Positions 8,832-18,615 of a DNA stretch of 64,000 nt are shown here, in pieces (the stretch's first letter is position 1; every line of letters starts with the position of its first letter). The notes beneath the pieces were generated by a model that searched no databases, was not told the DNA's origin, and saw nothing but the letters and a program-made list of their open reading frames with translations. The position numbers were made by a program, and so were the translations under genes. Source of the DNA: Sulfuricurvum sp. (GTDB taxonomy: Bacteria > Campylobacterota > Campylobacteria > Campylobacterales > Sulfurimonadaceae); contig JAQTLL010000001.1 of the NCBI GenBank assembly GCA_028714915.1, forward strand, positions 186,001 to 250,000, read 5' to 3'.

Positions 8832-10291
8832 TAAATTATCGGCATTGAAACATTTCCTGCGCCCATATTAATATCCATGTTCATATTGGCACTTTTCATA
8901 TCAATGCTCTCATAGACGATTTGTGCCGCACCAAAGGTAGGTTTATCCACAAAGCGGGTGAATTTTTTCTGGAAAACAAGTTTTATATGACCTGTCGGAC
9001 CATTACGCTGTTTGCCGATAATAATCTCTGCCTCTTCTTCTTCTTTTTCGGTGTATTTAGAGATAAATTCTTTCCCAGCGGAAATCGCCTCTTTTTCCCG
9101 CTCTTTTTCCTCTTTGTAGAGATATACATCATTGCGGTAGACGAAGAGAATGATGTCCGCATCCTGCTCAATAGAACCCGATTCACGAATATCGCTGAGC
9201 ATCGGACGTTTATCGGAGCGTGATTCCAGGCTACGGTTGAGCTGAGAGAGGGCAACAATAGGGATTTCAAGTTCACGTGCGAGCATTTTAAGTCCCCGCG
9301 AAATCTCACTCACCTCAAGGTGGCGATCTTTTCCCCCCGTACCGTTCATGATTTGGAGATAGTCGATAACGGCCAGTTCAATCTCAGGATGACGGCTTTT
9401 GAGCTTTCGCAGTTTCGAGCGAAGCTGATGGATATTGACCGAACCGTGATCGTCTACGAAGAGCTTGGAGTGGCGCATTTTATCGACCGCATCGTTAAGC
9501 CGTTTGTACTCTTCGGGGTTCATATCCCCCACACGAAGACGCTGAAGCTGTATCGAGGTCTGAACACTCAGTAGTCGCAACATCAGCTGTTCAGCAGGCA
9601 TCTCCAGAGAGAAAAATGCCACCCCTTTCCCTTTTTCGAGAAGATTTTGAACCATGTTGAGGGCAAAGGAGGTTTTCCCCATCGCAGGACGTGCCGCCAC
9701 AATGACCAAATCCCCTTTACCAAATCCTGTCGTCATTTTATTGAGTTCCGCATATCCGGTATCGACACCGACCAAAATCGCATCACCCCGCTCACGCATC
9801 TCTTCGATGTACGCCATCGTATCATCGGTAATTTTCGGGGCATCTTTAAAATCGAGTGATTGGGAATTTTGAGTAATCTCATAGAGCTTTTTCTCGACCA
9901 AATCGACAACATCATTGCCGTTTAAATTTTCTTCGAGGGTTACGCGCTTAATTTCCGTAGTGAGGGTGAGAAGATGGCGCTTGATCGCTTTGTCTTTGAT
10001 CTCTTGGACATATGCCGTGGTATTGGAAATCGGATTGGCGGTGAGGATTTCGACCAATACCCGTTCATCAAACTTTTGTTTTCCGCTGAGCTCTTTTTTG
10101 ATAAACTCCTCATCAATAGGGAGATCACGGTGAGAGAGGGAGAGCATCGCACGATAAATCTCTTGGTGCGCCGCGAGATAAAAATCCTCAGCATTGAGCA
10201 CCGCTTCAAACTCGTCAAATTGGGCAGGATCAAAAATGATGGAGCTAAGGACGGACCGCTCAAATGCCAAATTGTATAATGATTCTTCCAT
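8831..10291 (-). CDS. dnaB: Replicative DNA helicase DnaB
   Basis: The 486-residue protein has the N-terminal helicase-loader-binding domain (LYNLAFERSVLSSIIF) and the RecA-like ATPase core with Walker A ARPAMGKTSFAL, FFSLEMPAEQLMLRL, the LAVIDYLQIM Walker B and LSQLNRSLESR. It unwinds the fork ahead of the replicative polymerase. It overlaps ispG by one base at its start and comEC by one base at its end. I see no intein or insertion. Confidence 0.97.
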   Translation of the reverse strand: MEESLYNLAFERSVLSSIIFDPAQFDEFEAVLNAEDFYLAAHQEIYRAMLSLSHRDLPIDEEFIKKELSGKQKFDERVLVEILTANPISNTTAYVQEIKDKAIKRHLLTLTTEIKRVTLEENLNGNDVVDLVEKKLYEITQNSQSLDFKDAPKITDDTMAYIEEMRERGDAILVGVDTGYAELNKMTTGFGKGDLVIVAARPAMGKTSFALNMVQNLLEKGKGVAFFSLEMPAEQLMLRLLSVQTSIQLQRLRVGDMNPEEYKRLNDAVDKMRHSKLFVDDHGSVNIHQLRSKLRKLKSRHPEIELAVIDYLQIMNGTGGKDRHLEVSEISRGLKMLARELEIPIVALSQLNRSLESRSDKRPMLSDIRESGSIEQDADIILFVYRNDVYLYKEEKEREKEAISAGKEFISKYTEKEEEEAEIIIGKQRNGPTGHIKLVFQKKFTRFVDKPTFGAAQIVYESIDMKSANMNMDINMGAGNVSMPII

Positions 10292-11352
10292 TAATCCTCT
10301 TGTGCTTCCATTTTTTCAACTTCTTCAATAAATCGATCGACAAGCTTATCCTCATCCAAACGTGCAACCACTTCACCCTTGACCATCACGAGCCCTGAGC
10401 CTTTACCGTAGGCAATAGCCACATCGGCATGTTTGGCTTCCCCGATAGCATTGACCACACACCCCATCACCGAAATATCAAGCGGTTTTTTGATGTGCTT
10501 CGTCCGCTCTTCGATTACCGCAACCGCACTGACCAAATCGGCTTCTATCCGTCCGCACGTAGGACATGAGATGATATTAACCCCCTCGCGCGCGACGCCG
10601 CTGTCTTTTAAAATCGCACGACCAACTTTAATCTCTTCCTCAAGCTCTCCTGTAATGGATACACGCATCGTGTCGCCGATCCCATCGAGAAGCAGCGCCC
10701 CAAGTCCAATGGCACTTTTGATCGTTGCATGAAAAATCGTCCCTGCCTCGGTCACACCCAGATGAAACGGATAGTTATTTTTCGGACGCAGCATCCGATA
10801 CGCTTCTACCGTACGCTGTACATCGCTCGCCTTGAGAGAGACTTTGATGTCCGTAAACCCTAAATCTTCGAGAAATTTTATATTGTACTCGGCAGAAGCT
10901 ACCATCCCCTCAGCCGTTTGACCGTAACGCTGGTCAAACTCTTTTTCCAAACTCCCCGCATTGACCCCGATACGGATAGGGATATGGCGCTCTTCACACG
11001 CTTTGACAATCTCACGAATACGCGATTTTTCACCAATATTTCCGGGATTAAAACGGATACAATCAACCACTTCCGCCGCGATGAGTGCGAGTTTATAGTT
11101 AAAATGGATGTCTGCCACGAGAGGGAGAGAAATTTGTTCTTTTATCGCTTTAAGTGCTCGTGCATCCTCTTCATCAGGAACTGCCACACGGACAATATCA
11201 CACCCTGCGAAATGGAGCCGATTGATTTGTTCCACCGTGCTTGCCACATCCGACGTGCGTGAATAGGTCATCGACTGTACTGAGATCGGAGCATCACCGC
11301 CAATGGCAACATTTCCGACGTAAATTTTCTTGGTAGGGTATCGTGTAATCAT
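10291..11352 (-). CDS. ispG: 4-hydroxy-3-methylbut-2-en-1-yl diphosphate synthase IspG (GcpE)
   Basis: The 353-residue protein is the short bacterial form of the [4Fe-4S] enzyme that makes HMBPP in the MEP isoprenoid pathway. Visible features are [22 protein letters not shown] at the N-terminus, [20 protein letters not shown], and cluster cysteines in ISCPTCGR and [17 protein letters not shown]. It lies 30 nt after priA and shares one base with dnaB downstream, so it belongs to the same minus-strand run. Confidence 0.97.
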   Translation of the reverse strand: MITRYPTKKIYVGNVAIGGDAPISVQSMTYSRTSDVASTVEQINRLHFAGCDIVRVAVPDEEDARALKAIKEQISLPLVADIHFNYKLALIAAEVVDCIRFNPGNIGEKSRIREIVKACEERHIPIRIGVNAGSLEKEFDQRYGQTAEGMVASAEYNIKFLEDLGFTDIKVSLKASDVQRTVEAYRMLRPKNNYPFHLGVTEAGTIFHATIKSAIGLGALLLDGIGDTMRVSITGELEEEIKVGRAILKDSGVAREGVNIISCPTCGRIEADLVSAVAVIEERTKHIKKPLDISVMGCVVNAIGEAKHADVAIAYGKGSGLVMVKGEVVARLDEDKLVDRFIEEVEKMEAQED

Positions 11353-11382
11353 GAGGTGATTGTAGCTTGTTGGATGTTAATT

Positions 11383-13287
11383 TTACGTAAACTCTATAGG
11401 GTCCATATCAATTTCACAGTGAGGCGATTTCACCAACTTGATAGAGCGGATAAGCTCCGTACTTTTGTCGCTGCGAAGCAAGATTTGAAATCGGTATTTA
11501 TCGGCAATTTTTTCAATGGGGGAAGCTCCAAATCCGACAATCTCAATGGTCGATACCGTTTGCAAAATCTCGACTACTTTATCCATTTCACTTTTTGCTT
11601 TCATCCCATTTTTATGGGCAAACAGCAGACGTGCTAATTTTTTATAGGGCGGATACCGCCCCTCTCGGACTTTAAGCTCATCTTTTAAAAACAGCTCATA
11701 ATCCTCTAAATATTGGCTAAAAAATGACTCATTAAAACTCTGAACGATGACCGTAGAGTCATTCTTTCGTCCGCTTCGTCCTGCTATTTGAACGAGAAGG
11801 GAGAGTCCCTTCTCCCGCGCACGATAATCTGCTTGCCCCAACAGATTATCAATCCCCATCACTACCGCCAGTGCAATGTCGTGATAATCATGCCCTTTGG
11901 AGAGCATCTGTGTCCCCACGAGTAAATCAATCTCACGATTATTAAACGCTTTGAGCACTTTGGTCAGTTTGTTTTGAGTCGTAATCACATCTCGGTCAAA
12001 CTGCTGTATAGCAATTTCACCAAAATTCTTTTCAAAATGCTCCACCGCTTCTGCCGTCCCCAATCGTGAAGTACTCAAATGACCGCTTTGACATTTCGGG
12101 CAGACACGAGGAAGAATTTCCGTATAGTTGCAATAATGACATTTCAAGGCACGTGCGTTGCGGTGCAAAGACATCCCGACACTGCAAAACGGACATTCAA
12201 TAATATATCCGCACGAGTCGCACACCATGGTTTTAAAATTGGCACGCGTCGGAATAAAAACAATCCCTTGATGCCCTGCATGAAAATTTGACACAATTTG
12301 TTCATCAATAAAAGGGGTCAATGCTTCAATGGAGGGCTCATACACAAAAGAGCGCTTAGAACTGTAATAACCACCACGCAAACGAAAAAAAGGATATTTG
12401 GCGTAACTTCCCAAACTCGGTGTTGCACTTCCAAGCACTACAGGAATTTTTAGGATAGTCCCCATATATATAGCCATATCCCGCGCATTGTAACGGGGAC
12501 GTGAGGAAGATTTATAGCTCTCATCATGTTCTTCATCGACAACAATCAATCCCAAATTTTCGAGTGGTAAAAACAAAGCCGACCTTGGACCCGCAATGAT
12601 ACGTGCCGAACCGTCATGGATTTTTTCCAATGTCACTTTTTTTTGTTTTGGGGTCATTTTGGAGTGCCATAGCACGAACGACTCTTCAAAATGGTGTTTA
12701 AAACGTAACTCCATTTGAGGGGTGAGGGAGATTTCAGGGAGAAGCAATAGCGCTCTTTTCCCCTCATTTAAGATTTCATCCATCCGCTTCATATAGATTT
12801 CACTTTTACCTGCACCCGTGTCACCGAAAAGAAGCGATACGGGATGGGAACGGATAAAATTGAGAGCTTGGGATTGAGTAGGGGAAAGAGTGATATGTAC
12901 AGGAGAATAAAAGCACGCAAGCGTGCGTGGGCACTCTGCCGAAGAGAACTCAGCGTTAGCGTAGGCGAGCGGGACTTGTTCCGTCGCCGTATTGATATAA
13001 TGAAACGGGACAAACAAATTCAACGCCTCCCCAACAAAACACCCATAATACTCCGCCATAAACTGTGCTGTTTTGATTTGAGATTCAGAATAAACAAACG
13101 GGAGAATTTCCAAAATAGAGTTGGTTTTAAATTCAGGCTTTTCAACTTCCAAGAGGACAATACCTTCCACCTCACGACTGAAAAGAGGTAATGAAACCTT
13201 CATCCCTCTGGGCAAAACGGTATCTGAATGATAAGTGAGAAGTTCAAGCGGGGAGCCCAAAAGGGCTAAAGAGTAAAAATACGTCAA
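11383..13287 (-). CDS. priA: Primosomal replication-restart helicase PriA
   Basis: The 634-residue DEAH-type helicase has Walker A LLFGDTGAGKSEIYM, VVDEEHDES, and a zinc-binding insert with paired cysteines (CDSCGYIIECPFC, CHYC, CPKC). It reloads the replisome at stalled forks. The N-terminus MTYFYSLALLGSPLE matches PriA proteins; the only suitable start there is TTG at 13287, 9 nt after the pilin stop and without a clear ribosome site. It is shorter than the E. coli protein, as usual for epsilons. Confidence 0.93.
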   Translation of the reverse strand: MTYFYSLALLGSPLELLTYHSDTVLPRGMKVSLPLFSREVEGIVLLEVEKPEFKTNSILEILPFVYSESQIKTAQFMAEYYGCFVGEALNLFVPFHYINTATEQVPLAYANAEFSSAECPRTLACFYSPVHITLSPTQSQALNFIRSHPVSLLFGDTGAGKSEIYMKRMDEILNEGKRALLLLPEISLTPQMELRFKHHFEESFVLWHSKMTPKQKKVTLEKIHDGSARIIAGPRSALFLPLENLGLIVVDEEHDESYKSSSRPRYNARDMAIYMGTILKIPVVLGSATPSLGSYAKYPFFRLRGGYYSSKRSFVYEPSIEALTPFIDEQIVSNFHAGHQGIVFIPTRANFKTMVCDSCGYIIECPFCSVGMSLHRNARALKCHYCNYTEILPRVCPKCQSGHLSTSRLGTAEAVEHFEKNFGEIAIQQFDRDVITTQNKLTKVLKAFNNREIDLLVGTQMLSKGHDYHDIALAVVMGIDNLLGQADYRAREKGLSLLVQIAGRSGRKNDSTVIVQSFNESFFSQYLEDYELFLKDELKVREGRYPPYKKLARLLFAHKNGMKAKSEMDKVVEILQTVSTIEIVGFGASPIEKIADKYRFQILLRSDKSTELIRSIKLVKSPHCEIDMDPIEFT

Positions 13288-13296
13288 TATTAAAGT

Positions 13297-13734
13297 TTAG
13301 TTGGTTAATTGATTACAATAAGTTCCACTACACTGAAACTTTCCATCTGAAGGCGTATAAGTAAATGTATTATCCTCATTCATCACATGAAAAACATATA
13401 CTGTATCACTCGTTTTCGTCCAATGCCCATTACTGCTATCCGGAGAAATACCGTATTGTAAAAGAACACTTGTCCCGTTACCCTCAAAAAGCAAAGTACT
13501 GCTTCCCGTACTTCCCCCACTTAAAACTTGAATATACTTACTATCCCCCTGCATCAACCGCCCCTGACGCTCACTCACGATCGCCGCACGGATTGCTGCT
13601 ACATCACTGCGCCCTTTAGCAATTTGGGCATCATCACGTGTTGCTGCAAATTTTGGAATCGCAATCGCTGCCAAAATTCCCAGTACTACGATCACAAATA
13701 CCAGTTCGATCATTGTAAAAGCTTTTCGTTTCAT
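13297..13734 (-). CDS. Type IV pilin-like protein
   Basis: The 145-residue prepilin has the leader MKRKA, then FTMIELVFVIVVLGILAA, with Glu at mature position 5 and Ala (not Gly) before the cleavage site. The N-terminal helix is followed by IPKFAATRDDAQIAKGRSD, a pattern shared with the pilin just upstream. A cysteine pair (CSGTYC) is near the C-terminus. AGGA lies 7 nt before the start. It stands directly before priA and about 30 kb from the MSHA locus. It may belong to the DNA-uptake or another type IV pilus; its exact role is unknown. Confidence 0.8.
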   Translation of the reverse strand: MKRKAFTMIELVFVIVVLGILAAIAIPKFAATRDDAQIAKGRSDVAAIRAAIVSERQGRLMQGDSKYIQVLSGGSTGSSTLLFEGNGTSVLLQYGISPDSSNGHWTKTSDTVYVFHVMNEDNTFTYTPSDGKFQCSGTYCNQLTN

Positions 13735-13762
13735 TATTAATCCTATTGCACTGAGTTTTACG

Positions 13763-13792
13763 ATTATTTTATAATCTCAAAAATCAAGTCAA
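13763..13792 (-). promoter_or_regulatory. Possible promoter for the 13297-13734 pilin
   Basis: On the minus strand TTGACT (13787-13792) is followed after 18 bp by AATAAT (13763-13768); alternative -10 matches TAAAAT and TATAAA overlap it. It lies downstream of the palindromic repeat at 13810-13831, so this pilin can be expressed apart from the preceding one. Confidence 0.4.
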
Positions 13793-13809
13793 ATATAATG
13801 AAATATGCA

Positions 13810-13831
13810 TTCCCAAGCTCCAGCTTGGGAA
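13810..13831. repeat. Palindromic repeat, 10-bp perfect stem with CC loop (copy 1)
   Basis: TTCCCAAGCT, CC, AGCTTGGGAA forms a perfect hairpin between the two minus-strand pilin genes. A second copy differing at the outer stem and loop lies at 45298-45319, next to the MSHA pilins. It may work as a terminator or mRNA-processing hairpin between the pilins, or be a dispersed REP-like element. Confidence 0.8.
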
Positions 13832-13843
13832 CAAGAGAAAAAT

Positions 13844-14296
13844 TTACTGAACTATACTGGTTCCGCCAAAATGATGTACTTTAACCAAATTTGCTATTCT
13901 TGCAGCTACTGCAGTACAAATTGTACCTGTATTTCCACTTGCAACAGTCATATTACCATCTGTAAGCGTACCTAACGTAAGTGTTGCACAGGTATTAGTA
14001 CCATCTGTAATAGTTAATGCTGAACCAGCAGCTAAAGCAGTTGTAGCAGCAGTAGGAGAGGCTATTGTTCCAAATTGAACATTCGTAACATCTCCAACAT
14101 TAGCACCAGTATAACTCCCCTTCGAAGTAAAGTATGCAGCAAAATCAGATACCGCTGTTGCAGTATCTGCAGCAATTCTCGCAATTTTTGCATCATCACG
14201 TGTTGCTGCGAGTTTCGGAATGGCAACTGCTGCCAAAATACCAAGGATAACGATAACGAAGATTAGCTCGATCATAGTAAAACCAGAACGTTTCAT
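13844..14296 (-). CDS. Type IV pilin-like protein
   Basis: The 150-residue prepilin has the canonical leader MKRSG, then FTMIELIFVIVILGILAA, and the same IPKLAATRDDAKIA segment as the pilin downstream, so the two are paralogues. The rest is rich in Ala, Thr and Gly, with a cysteine pair (TCATL and TICTAV). A strong AGAAGGAG ribosome site precedes the start, as expected for an abundant protein. It is the first gene of the minus-strand run that continues to priA and comEC. Confidence 0.82.
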   Translation of the reverse strand: MKRSGFTMIELIFVIVILGILAAVAIPKLAATRDDAKIARIAADTATAVSDFAAYFTSKGSYTGANVGDVTNVQFGTIASPTAATTALAAGSALTITDGTNTCATLTLGTLTDGNMTVASGNTGTICTAVAARIANLVKVHHFGGTSIVQ

Positions 14297-14461
14297 GGCT
14301 TACTCCTTCTATATGTAAAATAGTAGTTACTCTTGTAACTCTAATTATTATTATGAGCCTCATAGTCTTACAAAGCGCTTAAATTCACACTATCCATGAT
14401 AATAATTTATTATGAACTGGGGCAACTTGCGTTCTTTAATTACGATTAAACATTGAAGGCG

Positions 14462-14467
14462 TATAAT
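14462..14467 (+). promoter_or_regulatory. Probable -10 element of pckA
   Basis: TATAAT 49 bp before the pckA start, in the divergent region shared with the pilin gene. No good -35 hexamer is seen, which is common for sigma-70 promoters in this group. Confidence 0.5.
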
Positions 14468-14516
14468 TCGCTTCACAATGTTGCTCATACATAGGGCTTA
14501 AAAGGCGAAATAGATC

Positions 14517-16103
14517 ATGAATACCGCAGAGATTGATACGTTAGGGATAAAAAACACCCAAAAGATTTTTTATAATTTAAGTTTTGATGAATTAATAGAA
14601 CATGAACTTCGTAACGGTGAATGCACCATGACAAGCAGTGGTGCAACCACCGTTGATACGGGGATTTTTACCGGCCGAAGCCCTAAAGATAAATATTTTG
14701 TCAACAATGACCCCTCCAATAAATACATTGCATGGGGTGATGTCAATAAAAAAATTGATAAAGCTGTTTTTGATGAACTACTAGAGGTTGCTCGTGAGCA
14801 ACTCTCCAGTAAAGATCTTTACGTTACCGATGTATTCTGCGGTTCAAGTGCATCAAGCAAGCGCTCAATCCGATTTGTCTCTGAAATTGCTTGGCAGTCT
14901 CACTTTGTTAAGAATATGTTTATTCGCCCTACATCCGAAGAGCTAACCAATTTTAAACCTCAATTTACCGTTCTCAATGCGTGTAAAGCGGTTAATAGCC
15001 AGTGGGAAAATCATGGTCTAAACTCTGAAGTGTTCGTCCTTTTCGACATCGAAGCCAATCTTTGTATCATCGGCGGTACATGGTACGGCGGAGAAATGAA
15101 AAAAGGGATTTTTTCAATGATGAACTACTGGCTCCCATTAGAGGGGAAACTTGCTATGCATTGTTCTGCTAATGTTGGTCCAGATGGTGATACCTGTCTC
15201 TTTTTCGGTCTTAGCGGTACAGGAAAAACCACCCTCTCTACGGATCCTCAGCGTGCACTCATCGGTGATGACGAACACGGCTGGGATGATGAGGGAGTCT
15301 TTAATTTCGAGGGAGGATGTTACGCCAAAGTCATCAATCTTGATCCGCAAAATGAACCGGAAATTTATGCTGCTATCCGAAGAGGGGCGCTATTAGAAAA
15401 TGTCGTCTATGACGAAGACGGTATCGTTAGCTACGAGGATGGCTCTAAGACTGAAAATACGCGTGTATCGTATCCTATTGAGCACATCGAAAATCATCAG
15501 CCATCACTTATGGCAGATCACCCAAAAAATATTATTTTTCTTTCTGCTGACGCCTTCGGGGTACTTCCCCCAGTGAGCAAGCTTTCCAAAGAGCAAGCAA
15601 TGTACTATTTCCTCAGCGGATATACAGCAAAAGTAGCAGGAACAGAGCGCGGCATTACTGAACCTGTTGCGACGTTTAGCTCATGCTTCGGGGAAGCATT
15701 TTTACCTTTACACCCAACGGTCTATGCTAAACTTTTGGGTGAAAAAATCGATACCCATAATGTCAATGTTTATCTCGTCAATACAGGGTGGACAGGCGGA
15801 GGATACGGTATCGGTAAACGGATGAGTATCAAAGACACTCGCGCGTGTATTCATGCTATTTTAGATGGCTCTATCAAGGAAAGCGAATTTGATACGACGA
15901 ATACATTTAGATTTAATATCCCAACAACTCTCAAAGGGGTGGATTCAACCATCCTTAACCCGCGCAATGCATGGACAGACAAAGATGCTTACCTCGTTCA
16001 GCGCGATCATTTAGCGGGATTGTTTATCAAAAACTTCAAGAAATATACGGATGGAACAAGTGGATTTGATTATTCTGCTGCGGGTCCAAAAGTTATCGAT
16101 TAA
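14517..16103 (+). CDS. pckA: Phosphoenolpyruvate carboxykinase (ATP)
   Basis: The 528-residue enzyme interconverts oxaloacetate plus ATP with phosphoenolpyruvate, CO2 and ADP. Signatures include [14 protein letters not shown], the kinase-1a P-loop [13 protein letters not shown], the metal-binding LIGDDEHGW, and [15 protein letters not shown]. It links the reductive or oxidative TCA cycle to sugar synthesis. The gene is monocistronic, with its own promoter and a hairpin behind it. Confidence 0.97.
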   Translation: MNTAEIDTLGIKNTQKIFYNLSFDELIEHELRNGECTMTSSGATTVDTGIFTGRSPKDKYFVNNDPSNKYIAWGDVNKKIDKAVFDELLEVAREQLSSKDLYVTDVFCGSSASSKRSIRFVSEIAWQSHFVKNMFIRPTSEELTNFKPQFTVLNACKAVNSQWENHGLNSEVFVLFDIEANLCIIGGTWYGGEMKKGIFSMMNYWLPLEGKLAMHCSANVGPDGDTCLFFGLSGTGKTTLSTDPQRALIGDDEHGWDDEGVFNFEGGCYAKVINLDPQNEPEIYAAIRRGALLENVVYDEDGIVSYEDGSKTENTRVSYPIEHIENHQPSLMADHPKNIIFLSADAFGVLPPVSKLSKEQAMYYFLSGYTAKVAGTERGITEPVATFSSCFGEAFLPLHPTVYAKLLGEKIDTHNVNVYLVNTGWTGGGYGIGKRMSIKDTRACIHAILDGSIKESEFDTTNTFRFNIPTTLKGVDSTILNPRNAWTDKDAYLVQRDHLAGLFIKNFKKYTDGTSGFDYSAAGPKVID

Positions 16104-16115
16104 ATTCTTCTCTTC

Positions 16116-16141
16116 TAGGTTTCCGTAAATGCGGAAACCTA
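16116..16141 (+). terminator. Hairpin terminator behind pckA
   Basis: A perfect 10-bp stem, TAGGTTTCCG and CGGAAACCTA, with a 6-nt loop, 13 nt after the pckA stop. There is no good U-run after it on the plus strand, so termination strength is uncertain. Confidence 0.55.
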
Positions 16142-16205
16142 TCTCTTAAAAAACAATTTTTCTATATGATGGTATTGAATAAAAAACACGCAAGCGTATT
16201 TGTCT

Positions 16206-16261
16206 CCGTTCGTGGTGAGCCTGTCGAACCATGAACCCTTCGACAGGTTCAGGGCGAACGG
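16206..16261. repeat. Two-stem palindromic repeat (CCGTTCG...CGAACGG family)
   Basis: The outer arms CCGTTCG and CGAACGG enclose inner arms CCTGTCGAA and TTCGACAGG, giving a 56-bp cruciform. Sequences of this type are dispersed in many proteobacterial genomes. It sits 7 bp from the glnA stop and may act as its 3' hairpin. No second copy was seen in this window. Confidence 0.75.
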
Positions 16262-16267
16262 ACTATA

Positions 16268-17698
16268 TTAGCAAGAATAGGTAGTTTTAAACTCAAACGC
16301 CGTTGGACGTGCTTCGTTTGGCCATACTTGTGTTTCAAATTTGTAGTGCTGATACGTATCAACAAACTCAGGTGTCATAACCGGCTGAAGGAACTCATTA
16401 TCTTTGATCAAAGATTCCAATGCACCGCGAAGCGTATGTGGCATTTGTGGAATCCCTTTTTCACGGATTTCATCCAGACTTAGTTCAAACAAATCTTCAT
16501 CCATTGGTCCGATTGGAACTATTTTATTTTTGATACCATCAAGACCTGCAAGCAACATTGCTGTAAACGCAAGGTAAGGACATGCCGTTGAATCCGGGAA
16601 ACGCATCTCGATACGTGTTGCTTTTTCACCTGCACCGTATGGAACACGGCATGATGCTGAGCGATTTTGGCTTGAATAGGTCAAAATTGATGGAGCTTCA
16701 AATCCTGGGATAAGACGCTTGTATGAGTTTGTTGATGGATTTGTAAATGCTGAAACTGCACGTGCGTGAGCAAAAACACCGCCAACATAGTAGAGTGCTG
16801 CTTCAGAAAGATTACTGTAACCACCCTCTTTATAGAATGTATTTTTGCCGTCTTTCCAGATAGATTGGTGAACGTGCATACCGTTTCCGTTATCACCATA
16901 AAGTGGTTTAGGCATAAAGGTTACGGTTTTACCGTTTAGGTGTGCTACCATTTTGATGACATACTTAAGCTTTTGAACGTTATCCGCTGCATTTACAAGA
17001 GTATCAAATACGATACCGATTTCGCCTTGACCCTGTGCTACTTCGTGGTGACCCAAAATAACTTCAAGACCTACTTGCTCTAACACTAGCATCATCTCTG
17101 CACGTAAATCAACCATAGTATCGATTGGTGCAACCGGGAAATAACCCCCTTTGTTACGTGGGCGGTGACCTGTGTTGTAACCGTCTGCAAACGATTTACC
17201 ATCGTTCCATTCACCCTCTTCAGTATCTACTTCATAGTACGAGCAGTTTACTTCGTCACGAATTTTGACGTCATCAAATACGAAGAATTCATTTTCAGGA
17301 CCAAAATACGCAACATCACCAAATCCTGCTTGCGCAAGATGCTCTAACGCTTTTTTAGCAATTGAGCGTGGGCATTTTTCATACGCTTGACCTTTGTAGA
17401 TATCATAAACGTCACAGAACACAATAATGGTTGGATCGGCAGTAAATGGGTCCATGAATGCAGACTGTGCATCCGGCTTTAGGAGCATATCCGATTTATT
17501 AATTGGCTGCCATGCATCAATTGACGAACCGTCAAACGGTAAACCGCCTTCGAATTGTCCTGCATTCACTGCACTCATGCGGTAGCTGACATGATGCCAT
17601 GTTCCTTTCATATCTGTGAAACGAAAATCTACGAACTGAACATCATTCTCTTTACAAAAGCTGAAAAACTCATCTACACTGTTTACGAATTTACCCAT
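16268..17698 (-). CDS. glnA: Glutamine synthetase, type I
   Basis: The 476-residue enzyme makes glutamine from glutamate, ammonia and ATP. Signatures are [39 protein letters not shown] and NRSASCRVP. Where enteric enzymes have the adenylylated tyrosine (NLYDLP), this one reads DLFELS, so Phe replaces Tyr, as in Helicobacter and Campylobacter. I chose ATG at 17698, which has AGAGG 8 nt upstream; a GTG three codons earlier overlaps that site. The gene has its own promoter and lies downstream of the PHP phosphatase gene. Confidence 0.96.
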   Translation of the reverse strand: MGKFVNSVDEFFSFCKENDVQFVDFRFTDMKGTWHHVSYRMSAVNAGQFEGGLPFDGSSIDAWQPINKSDMLLKPDAQSAFMDPFTADPTIIVFCDVYDIYKGQAYEKCPRSIAKKALEHLAQAGFGDVAYFGPENEFFVFDDVKIRDEVNCSYYEVDTEEGEWNDGKSFADGYNTGHRPRNKGGYFPVAPIDTMVDLRAEMMLVLEQVGLEVILGHHEVAQGQGEIGIVFDTLVNAADNVQKLKYVIKMVAHLNGKTVTFMPKPLYGDNGNGMHVHQSIWKDGKNTFYKEGGYSNLSEAALYYVGGVFAHARAVSAFTNPSTNSYKRLIPGFEAPSILTYSSQNRSASCRVPYGAGEKATRIEMRFPDSTACPYLAFTAMLLAGLDGIKNKIVPIGPMDEDLFELSLDEIREKGIPQMPHTLRGALESLIKDNEFLQPVMTPEFVDTYQHYKFETQVWPNEARPTAFEFKTTYSC

Positions 17699-17729
17699 AC
17701 ATTTCACCTCTAAAAAATAAATTATAAAC

Positions 17730-17757
17730 AGTATATCAAATTAATATTAATTGTAAA
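17730..17757 (-). promoter_or_regulatory. Promoter of glnA
   Basis: On the minus strand TTTACA (17752-17757), a 16-bp spacer and TATACT (17730-17735), 32 bp before the glnA start. A second TATAAT (17721-17726) lies closer to the gene. Confidence 0.55.
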
Positions 17758-17769
17758 AAAAGAAAGTGT

Positions 17770-18549
17770 CTAAAATTTAATCATCTCTCTATCTCTGTTG
17801 CGATAAGTGGCACACGTACTGTACCCAAAAGATCGTGCCAATGCTTCACTTTCATCCGTAAACATCCCCACCTGATCGGGACGATGGGCATCGGAACTAA
17901 AAGTAATGGGTATCTCTAGCTGGGTTATGGATTCAAGTAATAACGGTGATGGATATGCTTCGCCTACTGGCTTTCGAAGACCTGAAACGTTGATTTCTAC
18001 TGTCATATTTGCTTTTTTGATTGCTTTTAGAGCATTTTTTGCCAAGATTCGGATATCCGTTTTGGGGAAAAATTTAAAAACTTTAAGCAAGTCCAAATGA
18101 CCGATAATATCAAATTTTCCGCTCAACGCCATTGCTTCAATCAGTTCAAAATAACGAGAATAGAGAACGTCCATATCTATCCCCTCATATTTATGAATAT
18201 ATTCAGGATTATCGAATCCCCACTCATCGATAAAATGAACACTTCCAATCAAATAATCGCATGATCTTTTTAAAACACGTTCATCCATATATCCGGGGAG
18301 ATAATCGACCTCATACCCCAATAAAACGGTGATTTTATCTTTATAGCGCTCTTGAGCCTCTCGTACCCATTGCTCATATATCTGCATCTGTAAAAAATCC
18401 ATTCGATACTCAGGGTCAAATCCCATCGGTGCATGATCTGAAAATCCAAAATATTCTGTTCCCCGTGCTATTGCAGCTTCTACATATGCATTCACACTCC
18501 CTGTTGCATGGTTGCACAAGACGGTATGATTATGAAGGTCAACTTTCAT
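17770..18549 (-). CDS. PHP-domain phosphatase, histidinol-phosphatase (HisK/HisJ) family
   Basis: The 259-residue protein begins MKVDLHNHTVLCNHATG, the first metal-binding motif of PHP phosphoesterases, and has FGFSDHAP, GSVHFIDEW, GHLDLLK and FSSDAHRPDQVG as later metal motifs. The family includes the Bacillus/Lactococcus-type histidinol-phosphate phosphatase for histidine synthesis. No other his genes are adjacent, so another phosphoester substrate is possible. I chose ATG at 18549 with AGGAAA upstream; GTG one codon earlier is equally possible. Confidence 0.8.
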   Translation of the reverse strand: MKVDLHNHTVLCNHATGSVNAYVEAAIARGTEYFGFSDHAPMGFDPEYRMDFLQMQIYEQWVREAQERYKDKITVLLGYEVDYLPGYMDERVLKRSCDYLIGSVHFIDEWGFDNPEYIHKYEGIDMDVLYSRYFELIEAMALSGKFDIIGHLDLLKVFKFFPKTDIRILAKNALKAIKKANMTVEINVSGLRKPVGEAYPSPLLLESITQLEIPITFSSDAHRPDQVGMFTDESEALARSFGYSTCATYRNRDREMIKF

Positions 18550-18560
18550 CACATTTCCTA

Positions 18561-18588
18561 TTGAAAATAATCATTTTAATGATATTAT
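18561..18588 (+). promoter_or_regulatory. Promoter of cheZ
   Basis: TTGAAA (18561-18566), a 16-bp spacer and TATTAT (18583-18588), 27 bp before the cheZ start. A TGAGGT ribosome site follows. Confidence 0.55.
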
Positions 18589-18615
18589 AGTGCAATTTTT
18601 TATGAGGTAACCATT

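Noticed and set aside
14415-14432. Sigma-54-like TGGGGCAACTTGC before pckA
   Set aside because: The GG to GC spacing is 8, not 10, and a sigma-70 -10 lies nearer the gene.
16206-16261. Inverted ends of a small transposon near glnA
   Set aside because: It is a compact two-stem palindrome of a widespread repeat type, with no coding content or target duplication.
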